Shown here one piece after another: positions 1-7,400 of a stretch of DNA of 10,586 nucleotides. Within the stretch, counting starts at the first letter, position 1. Each line of letters starts with the position of its first letter. The translations under genes were made by a program, and so were the position numbers. The notes under the pieces were generated by a model that was given only the letters and a program-made list of their open reading frames with translations, was not told where the DNA came from and did no database searches. The DNA lies in contig NZ_CAPJ01000067.1 of the NCBI RefSeq assembly GCF_000331775.1, positions 1 to 10,586 on the forward strand, in the 5' to 3' direction. The DNA comes from Xanthomonas translucens pv. translucens DSM 18974 (lineage in GTDB: Bacteria > Pseudomonadota > Gammaproteobacteria > Xanthomonadales > Xanthomonadaceae).

Positions 1-78
1 GCGGCCTACCGCCCTTGCGCGAAGGCGGCACGACCGGGATCAAGGGGTGGATGCGCTTCCACAGCGCTGTGCTGATTT

Positions 79-104
79 CTTTGCGGTGAGCCATCACCGC
101 AAAG
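79..104. terminator. Perfect 11-bp hairpin, terminator-like, with an overlapping alternative hairpin
   Basis: CTTTGCGGTGA (79-89) and TCACCGCAAAG (94-104) are perfect complements with a 4-base loop. A forward frame open from the left edge ends at a TGA inside the left arm (87-89). No T-run follows on either strand, so intrinsic termination is uncertain. A second hairpin, 88-97 with 104-113 (9 of 10 paired plus one G-U), uses part of the same bases and cannot form at the same time. Confidence 0.4.
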
Positions 105-255
105 TGGTGGCTCAACAGACGTGTTCAAGGGGCTTTTGTTAGCCGCTCTTATTGATGTGTGCGGACCACAGGCGGGAGGGGGCCAACGCATGTTGTCAGA
201 GGGGCGCATGAATGTTGACCGCGCCTCGGATTAGCGCTTTGTCGACTCTGATCGA

Positions 256-282
256 GAGCCTATCGGCTCGGTCTATTAGACC
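256..282. repeat. Two adjacent small palindromes downstream of the trpR-like gene
   Basis: GAGCC (256-260) and GGCTC (265-269) form a hairpin with a TATC loop. Immediately next to it lies GGTCTATTAGACC (270-282), a perfect 13-base palindrome with a single central base. Both lie just past the 3' end of the leftward TrpR-like gene. They could be part of a terminator region or an operator; there is no clear T-run. Confidence 0.4.
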
Positions 283-284
283 AT

Positions 285-311
285 CCTGAGCGCTGCGAAG
301 AAACGCTCAGG
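285..311 (-). terminator. Inverted repeat overlapping the stop codon of the trpR-like gene
   Basis: CCTGAGCG (285-292) and CGCTCAGG (304-311) are perfect 8-bp complements around an 11-base loop. The stop codon of the leftward gene (307-309) lies within the right arm, so the hairpin would form at the very 3' end of its mRNA. No T-run follows it, so a role in termination or mRNA stability is an inference from position only. Confidence 0.4.
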
Positions 312-582
312 CAGGGAAGTGCTTGCGAAAATAGGCACGCACCTTGGGCGAGCGGGCGTTACTCGCGCCCCGCTCCACTTTGCTAATGCTGACCTTGGCC
401 AACTGGGCAATAGCGCGCTGGCTGTACTCGCCACTAACCAACAGGCTGTAAATGTGCAGACGATCGCCGATGTCATGGAGCTCGCGGTCAGTAAGTAGCT
501 GTTCAAGCAGCCAGCGAATTTCCTCTGGCGAGTCGAGGGCCGCGAGGTGTTCCATTAATTGAGTTATAAGTAATGAACGCAT
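307..582 (-). CDS. trpR: TrpR-type transcriptional repressor (Trp repressor family)
   Basis: A 91-residue all-helical protein that aligns over nearly its full length with the C-terminal four-fifths of E. coli TrpR, a tryptophan-activated repressor that binds DNA as a dimer. The helix-turn-helix is about residues 54-75 (SQRAIAQLAKVSISKVERGA), matching [20 protein letters not shown] of E. coli. Tryptophan-contact residues appear kept: T31 (E. coli T44), R41 (R54), R71 (R84) and G72 (G85). The position equivalent to S88 is not clearly kept. The ATG at 580-582 gives this length; M10 (553-555) is an alternative start, and neither has a strong Shine-Dalgarno. It appears monocistronic, with a good promoter at 611-639. 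No trp biosynthesis gene lies in the window, so its targets are unknown. It could be a TrpR paralogue with another ligand. Confidence 0.8.
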   Translation of the reverse strand: MRSLLITQLMEHLAALDSPEEIRWLLEQLLTDRELHDIGDRLHIYSLLVSGEYSQRAIAQLAKVSISKVERGASNARSPKVRAYFRKHFPA

Positions 583-610
583 TTTGCAGAAAGTATGATT
601 AATTTCTCAA

Positions 611-639
611 AATATATCTTTTCATCACATACAATTCAA
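611..639 (-). promoter_or_regulatory. Sigma-70-type promoter for the trpR-like gene
   Basis: On the minus strand, TTGAAT (639-634) and TATATT (616-611) are separated by exactly 17 bases, close to the sigma-70 consensus. Transcription would begin near 604, leaving a 5' untranslated region of about 20 bases before the ATG at 582. The surrounding bases are strikingly AT-rich for this GC-rich window. Confidence 0.6.
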
Positions 640-647
640 CCGGTCTC

Positions 648-669
648 GTACTAGCTGGCGGCCAGTTAG
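648..669. promoter_or_regulatory. Candidate operator: palindrome with a Trp-operator-like half-site
   Basis: CTAGCTGG (651-658) and CCAGTTAG (662-669) form an imperfect palindrome (7 of 8 pairs, 3-base centre) lying 9 to 12 bases upstream of the -35 box of the trpR-like gene. The left side reads CGTACTAG (647-654), identical to one half of the E. coli trp operator (CGTACTAGTT). The right side does not match the second Trp half-site at the usual spacing. Autoregulation by the adjacent repressor is therefore possible but unproven. Confidence 0.35.
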
Positions 670-681
670 GAGGTGCCGCGG

Positions 682-717
682 ATGCTTAAGATGATAAATC
701 TACATTATCCCGCGTGA
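682..717 (+). CDS. Possible 11-codon small ORF with a strong ribosome binding site
   Basis: AGGAGG at 668-673 lies 8 bases before an ATG at 682-684, an almost ideal Shine-Dalgarno arrangement. The frame encodes MLKMINLHYPA and stops at 715-717. It has no tryptophan codons, so it does not look like a classic trp leader peptide. It could be a leader peptide, a decayed start of the KfrA-like gene about 90 bases downstream, or chance. No convincing rightward promoter was found. Confidence 0.2.
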   Translation: MLKMINLHYPA

Positions 718-807
718 ATCCACATTGAAATTCGCCCAATCTTGTAGCTTGAATAGCATGTAATTACGTGGTATGCAATGCATTATGAAATAATTCGAGT
801 AGGCTGC

Positions 808-1200
808 CACGGCCCGCGGCGAGGTGTACAGCAAGGCAAGCACCCGTCGGTGGACGCGGTGCGGGTGGCGCTGAGCAATACCGGTTCCAAGACCACGATC
901 CACCGCTACCTAAAAGAACTGTAGTAAGAAGAAGGGCAAGGTCTCGGCGCCAAGGTCGCCGACCGACCAGGCCCTGCAGGACCTGGTCGGTCGGCTTGCA
1001 GCCCCACTGCATGAGGAGGCTGAGACGCTACCTGGCTAGTCCCGGCCCAGACACGATGACACCCAAGCGCCTCTGGATCAAATCGCTCTTCTGCAAACCT
1101 CCAACGGGCTGTTCTGCCGCGCATTGGCGCGCTGTCGCCGATATCCGCTAGCTGCGCGTTCGCGCCGAGCACGCCGCAGTTGCCGTCGGCAGCCGGTTCG
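808..1200 (+). pseudogene. Degraded KfrA-like DNA-binding protein
   Basis: KfrA-like proteins are plasmid or mobile-element DNA-binding proteins with an N-terminal helix-turn-helix and a long alpha-helical coiled coil. Fragments of one are readable in three successive frames. Frame 1 (808-922) carries the KfrA_N-like stretch GKHPSVDAVRVALSNTGSK followed by TTIHRYLKEL, then two adjacent stops, TAG TAA (922-927), where the family is acidic. After a frameshift, frame 2 (from about 965) reads ALQDLVGRLAAPLHEEAE, has a stop at 1037-1039, then resumes as DQIALLQTSNG (1076-1108). After another shift, frame 3 (from 1137) reads ADIR, a stop at 1149-1151, then LRVRAEHAAVAV. No N-terminal start is clear. 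The gene is dead. It implies that a plasmid or integrative element once occupied this site. Confidence 0.65.
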
Positions 1201-1489
1201 CTGGAGTTTGGGCGTGTCCTTCACCAATCCGTTATGGGACCAGCTGTGCTGCGTCATGTCCGATGCCGATGCCCTTACGCTGCGCGCGCATGCCCTCGCC
1301 TTGCTGACGATACGCCGCTGCCCGAACACCCGGGCAGCTACGTTAGCCGCAGGCAGATGGCGAATAAGAAAAGTCAATCCAGGCGCGGATGGGGCATGCA
1401 CTGCTCCAACCCGCAGCGAGCATCGCAAACGGAATGGAAGCTTCGCAGCGAGCAGGACGGTGGGCAGGCGGATTGACTAAGTTACAGGC
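1201..1489 (+). promoter_or_regulatory. Upstream region of the effector gene; no PIP box seen
   Basis: No gene is supported here. I looked for the plant-inducible promoter motif used by HrpX (TTCGB-N15-TTCGB). TTCGC occurs at 1159-1163, 1197-1201 and 1442-1446, but none is followed by a second TTCGB at a 15- or 16-base spacing. Immediately before the ATG at 1490 the sequence is GACTAAGTTACAGGC, a poor ribosome binding site. An 11-bp direct repeat, CGCAGCGAGCA, occurs at 1412-1422 and 1444-1454. The promoter is not identified. Confidence 0.4.
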
Positions 1490-4400
1490 ATGAAAACCTC
1501 AAAAGTCAATCTCAATGCATTGCGCTCGAACTTGTCTTTCCCCCGCGAGGACCAGCCTACGCCGGCCGGGGAGCAAGCTGTACGCAGCACCCGCGACAGT
1601 CAGCCGCCGCTTGGACGGCCACCGGCCAAACGGCGGCGGCTGGAGCCAGCCACTCACTCGCACAGGCACGATGAGCCCAGCGACCGACGCGGTATCGCTG
1701 CGGAGCGGCGCCCGGACAGAATGCCGGCTTACGCCAGCACCTCGTCCTCGTCATCGCAGCGCATGCCACAACCACCAAGGCATGGTTCGCAGGCGCCGGC
1801 AGAGCTTCGCCTGACGGAACAAACGTCCGACCGGGCTGCCGGAAAACGACCGCGCGAGCAGCAAGAGCCGTATCGGCAGCCAAAGCGGGCACTGCATAGC
1901 GTGGAGTTGACGCCGGCGGATCTTCGGCTGGCCGAACATCAGCTCGACTCGGCGGAAAAAAGACAGCTGCAGGCAGAGCGAGAGCGTTATCGGCGGCAGT
2001 TGAGTGCGCCCAGCCGGTTGACGCAGACCCACAACGCTCGCCTGAGCGTCTCCATTGCGCAGGACAACGTACTGGCGCGCCGCATGAGCTGCAAGCTGGC
2101 CCTGCCCTTCCTGGACGGAAACGCCCACGCACAAGTCAATGCGCATTTGCTGGACAGATATCTTCAGATGATTGCCAATGCAAGGCGGTTCACAGGCCCA
2201 GGTCTAACGCACCGCGATCTCGATCGTTGCACCGAACTTGCGGCGCAGTATCTCTACAAGACCGGGTGGTTCGACGGAGCATCGCTGAAACAGCTGGCCC
2301 ATGTGGCCAACAAGCTGAGCAAGCACCCGAACCAACCGGCGTGCATGTATGCAATCGCGTGGATCGCTGGAGAGGTGATCCAGGCCGATGCTCCGCTGGG
2401 GCTGGATGGCGCCCCGTCAATCCTCCTCCTGAACGCCTTCGCCAAGAACACCGACAGCGGAAGGTGCGAACTCGCGGTGGCGCGTCTGGCACGTCACCTG
2501 CAACGTGAGCACAAGGCCCGGCAGTCCATGGACGCGCAGGGCATCGGCCTGGCACTCAATGCCTTCAGCAAGTGGTCCGATAACCCTGACTGCCAGTCCA
2601 TCGCGCACTCGCTTGCCGAGCTACTCGCCAGCAACAGGCACATGCGTCATGCGATGGATGCACAGAGCGTTGCAAACACGCTCAACGCCCTGAGCAAATG
2701 GCACGACGCCGAGCTGTGCGAAGTCGCCGCCAGCGCGTTGGCCTTGCGCCTGGCCACCGAGCGCGGTTTGTGCAACGCCTTCAAACCGCAAGAAGTCGGA
2801 AACGCGTTAAATGCCCTGAGCAAATGGCACGACACGCCTCACTGCAAGGATGCCACCAGCGCGCTGGCCTCGCGATTGGCCAATGATGGCACTTTACGCA
2901 ACGGCCTCGAGGCGCAAGGCGTGGCCCAGGTGTTGAACGCCCTGAGCAAATGGCACGACACGGAGGTCTGCGCGGTGGCCGCCAGCGCGCTGGCCTCGCG
3001 ATTGGCTGATGACCGCGACCTGTGCAACGACCTCAACTCGCAAGGCGTGGCCAACGTGCTCAACGCCTTGAGCAAATGGCACGACACGACGGTGTGCGCC
3101 ACCGCCGCGGAGGTGCTGGCGGCACGACTGGCCGACGATCCCGGATTATGCGACGCCCTCGAAGGGCAACACATGGCCAACGTGCTCAACTCCCTGAGCA
3201 AATGGCCCGACACGCCCGACACGCCCGACTGCCAGGATGCCGCCAAGGCACTGGCCTGGCGACTGGCAGGTGAGCCCGCGTTGCGCGACGACCTCGACGC
3301 GCAAGGCATGGCCAACGCGCTCAACTCCCTGAGCAAATGGCCCGGCACGACGGTGTGCGCCACCGCCGCGGAGGCGCTGGCGGCGCGACTGGCCGACGAC
3401 CCCGGGTTATGCGAAGCTCTCGAAGGGCAACACATAGCCAACGTGCTCAACGCCTTGAGCAAATGGCCAGGCACGACGGTGTGCGCCACCGCCGCGAAGG
3501 CACTGGCGGCGCGACTGGCCGGCAATCTCGGGTTGTGCGACGCCCTCAAACCACAAGAAGTCGCCAACGCGTTGAATGCCCTGAGCAAATGGCACGGCAC
3601 GACGGTGTGCGCCACCGCCGCGGAGGCGCTGGCGGCGCGACTGGCCAATGATCCCGTGTTGTGCGACGCCCTCGAAGAGCAAGATATGGCCCAAGCGCTC
3701 AACGCCTTGAGCAAATGGCCCGACACATTGCTCTGCGCTGCCGCCGTCGAGGCACTGGCCTCACGCTTGGCCGACGATCCCGGGTTGTGCGACGCGCTCG
3801 AACCGCAAGGCTTGGCCATTGCGCTGAACGCCCTGAGCAAATGGCCCGACACGCCGGACTGCAACGACGCCGCCAACGCACTGGCCTTGCGACTGGCCAA
3901 AGATCCCGAATTGTGCGGCGCCCTCGAACAGCAGGAACTGGGCATCGCCCTGAATGCCCTGAGCAAATGGCCCGGCATGCCAGTCTGTGCCGATGCCGCC
4001 AGCAGGGTGGCATCCCGGTTGGTGAACGAGCCCGAGGTGTGCGGCGACCTCAACGCGCAAGGCGTGGCCATCGTGTTGAACGCCCTGAGCAAATGGCCCG
4101 ACACGCGTGAGTGCCAGGATGCCGCCACTGCGCTGGCCTCGCGCCTGGCCGACGATCCCGAGTTGTGCAACGGCCTCGACCTGCAAGGCGTGGCCAACGT
4201 GTTGAACGCCCTGAGCAGATGGCCCGGACGTGCGAACTGCGAGCAGGCCATCGACGTGCTGGCCGACAGGCTGACGGAGGACCACAAGCTGCGACACGCC
4301 ATGCAGGCGCTAGACGTGGCAATGTCACTCAATGCGCTGAGCAACGGCCTCGAAAGGCCGGCGTGTCAAACAGCAGCGGTGCTGCTCGCCGAACGCACCG

Positions 4401-7400
4401 GCTCGGCCGCGTTGCCGTGGCAGCAGTTCGATATGCGTGGGCTGACCATGGTGGCCAACGCGATGTCCCGCCTGCTGGACTTGGACGATGAACAGTTGCA
4501 AGCCCTGGGTGGCGCCAAACTGCGGGCGATAGCCGGGCACCTGGAGTTGCACCGCGAACGTTTTGAGTCAGCCCCCGCCGGAGAGATCGGGGTGATTTTC
4601 AAGGCCCTTGCATCGGCGCAACTGCATCGCCAGATGCGTCCGCTGGCAGGGCCAGCACTGGAGCGGGTTTCGGCGCTCGCGCAGGACGACGGATTACGTG
4701 AAACCAGCCTTGAGGGTCTCGGCAGCCTGTGCATGGGACTGTTGCCATTGATCCGCAACCCGGAGCTGAGCCCTCGCCATCGCAGACGCGCATTGCGCGT
4801 GTTCAACGCGTTGCAGCCCATTGCCGAGCGCAAGATCGACTTGTACCTGGGCGGCGCTGGAGCGCAGGCTTCGGCCGACACCGAACAGCACGCAACGCGA
4901 TGCCCGGCATTGTCCTTCTTCCAGGTGCTCAAGGCCTATGGCGTGGTCTCCCGGCAATGGAAGACGCGCCATGTCGAAGGCGCGCGCAAGCAAGTGCAGC
5001 AGCGCCGCGAGCAATTGACGACATGGGTAGAGCGGACGCTGGAGCGGACCCGCGAGGCCATCGAGGCGGACCTGGGCGAGATGAGCTGGAACTTGATCGC
5101 GCAGATCGAGGCCGGTGACCAGGTGTTTGACACGCTGGACCTGCGCATGGCGAAGGAGTCGGCGAAGATTGCGCAGGCCCATCCACCGAGCAGCTTCGAC
5201 CTGGACAGCGGGCGCTTGAGCATGCGCTCAGCTCCCGGCCAGCCTGCCGCACCCGTCACCGGCACGGGCAGCACGACGCATGTCGTGGTCGACATGCGGG
5301 GCAAGGAAATCTCGAACAATCTGGCCGAAGCGGACAAGCCGTACTCGCTGTTCGCGCGTCTGACCGGCCTGCCGCTGGTAGAAGTCCAGCTGCCGGGGGC
5401 GATTTCGACGTTCATGCTGGCGCGTACGTTCAACTATCAGGATGAGCCATGGCGCTTCGACATGTTCGGCGGCAGCCGCGCCGATGGCAAAAAATCTGCC
5501 AGCAACGGCCTGTCGCTGCCAAGCCGACCTGAAAAGACCTCGCTGTTGCCAGCGTTCCGCTATGCCGACACCGTCCCGGGCAGCAGCCTGATGCAACTCG
5601 CAGCCAAGCTCGCCCCGCAACGTGAGGACTGGTCGCGCATGCAGCGCTCGCTGCTGGAGATGGTCCCGAGCGACCATGTCGTCGAGGGCACGCTGCGCCT
5701 GGGCTTTTTCGATGACGTCCAAGGCCCTGCGCACCCGTTCAAGCCGTTGGCATCGGATGGGAGCCCGCTGGCGCTATGCCCCAACGATGGCTGCGGCTTT
5801 CTGAAGTTGGAGGTGGCCTTGTGCATCCCTGCCTTCCGCAAGCGTTACGACGCCTGGCAAGCGGCGCAGGCCGGCCAGGCCAGCCAGGAGCAGCTCGCGC
5901 TTCTGGCCGTGGACAAGGGTCCTTCGATGATGCCAGCGCAGGCGCTGCAGCACTTTCCGCGCGACGAGGCAGCATTGCGGGAGGCGCACGAGGCGATGCA
6001 GCAGCGGCTGAAGGCGCTACCGCTTGACTCGGTTGAGCCACTCTCGACGTACAGGCTTGCCGTCGGCGGCGGCTACCAGGGCCAGAGAGTCAGGGCGGTG
6101 CCGTCCGCCGATGACAAGGTGCACCTGCCGCGGCAGCGCAGCCAGGCCTTCGACGCCGCAGGCGGTCCCTTGCTACTCGGCAAGCCGCCCTACGACAAGG
6201 AGAACCTGTTGCCGGTGCCGGAGGAGCGCGTCGCGACCGTGGCGCAGGAAGACGCCACCGCCGAGTTCCTCTCGCAGTCGTTCGGCATCCAGTACAGCTA
6301 CACCGGCTTCGACGACGGATCGGGCGACGACGACCCGCAGATGCTGCACAGCAAGGGCATGCTCATCGTGGTGCCGAAGACAAACTGGCCGGCCGATTTC
6401 GCCAACAAGGATCTGGTCTGCTCCAAGGAGGATCTCAAGACGCTGTCGAGCTGGACCACCGGCCGCGACCGCGATGCCTTGCCGCGCGACATGCGCAGCA
6501 CCGGTAGCCTGCGGCTCAAGGACATCGTGGAGCCCGGGCGTCTGGGCGCACTGCCGATCGCCGAGTTGCGCAAGCGCAACATGGATACCGACGGGGACGA
6601 CGCCTTCGTGTACGCAGGCTACCCCAAGCTGGCCGCGCTGATTTCGCGGGTGATGGCCGAGCGCGAGGTGAGGCTCGGTCGGCAGCAGTCCTTCAAGCCA
6701 CCGAAGACGGCCACGCCGGCCATCAACCCCGTCACTGGCTACTACCAGGCCGGACGGCTGTCGGAGATCATCTCCTTCAAACGCGGTCAGCACATCACAA
6801 GCGCGGCCGCCACCCTGGCGTCGCGCTTCATGGCGCAGCCCGACGAGCTGCGCGAGGCGATGGCGCGCAGCATGATGTTCGGCACTTACGATGGCATCGA
6901 GCCCGCCCTGCGCAACGGCTTGCGCGAGATGCTCGAAGACGACGCCCGCGATCCGCAGATGTTGGCGGAACTACGCACCCAGGCGCAGGAGGCGATCGGA
7001 CGCGCCCACATGCCCGAGGCGCGCGAAGCCGCCGAGCTGCTGCACGCGCAGCTGGCTGGGCTTGCGCCGGGTTCGGCCGCCAGCAGCGACGCGCCGCGTC
7101 TGCCCGACGCATTGGCTGAGGCGTTTCCGCTGCTTGCCCAGGCCTACGAGGCCGCGCCTGGCGTAGAAGCGCGCATTCAGGCCATCCTCGACAACTACCC
7201 GGTGTGCCGCTTATCGCACGTGCAGTTCCCGAACGGGCAACCGGGGCTGGTCCAGGATGAGCCTGAACTGAGCATGCGCAACCTTTTCACCATCGCGATC
7301 AAGGTCGGCACCGATGCGCTGAAGTCTGACACTGGCACGGCGTTGTTCGCCAAGATCGTGGAGGCGTGCGAACGATCCGAGCGGGCGTTCGCCAAGCGCG

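Larger units (their letters stand above)
1..306. other. No confident gene; region rich in inverted repeats
   Basis: I find no open frame here that resembles a known protein. One forward frame is open from the left edge to a TGA at 87-89 and could be the tail of an upstream gene, but its 28 or so residues are too few to identify. The stretch holds several inverted repeats, listed separately: 79-113, 256-269, 270-282 and 285-311. Nothing recognisable as a transposase or a complete insertion-sequence end was seen. Confidence 0.5.

Noticed and set aside
757..783. Small palindromes CATGTAATTACGTG and ATGCA-a-TGCAT
   Set aside because: Short, AT-rich and not tied to a gene start; easily expected by chance in this AT-rich patch.
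1159..1224. PIP box candidates built on TTCGC at 1159 and 1197
   Set aside because: No second TTCGB at 15 or 16 bases. TTCAC at 1220 follows the 1197 motif after 18 bases and does not match.
1078..1480. Overlapping frames of about 90-118 codons on both strands before the effector
   Set aside because: None resembles a known protein, and part of the stretch is explained by the KfrA-like pseudogene; composition is that of chance open frames.
2839..4344. Open antisense frame of about 500 codons on the minus strand across the repeat array
   Set aside because: It arises because each 126-base repeat lacks stops in that frame and is copied in phase. Its translation is a low-complexity mirror of the repeats (recurring GHLLRAFN-type units) with no recognisable domain and no ribosome binding site.
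2279..4552. TAL effector repeats
   Set aside because: The repeats are 42 residues with an LNALSKW core, not 34-35 residues with LTPxQVVAIAS and a repeat-variable di-residue.
2279..4552. CRISPR array
   Set aside because: The periodic DNA is a continuous in-frame coding repeat with 126-base units and no alternating unique spacers.
6024..6641. Overlapping forward frame of about 205 codons inside the effector gene
   Set aside because: Arg/Ser/Ala/Thr-rich translation typical of an out-of-frame reading of GC-rich DNA; the effector frame is intact and carries the recognisable motifs.
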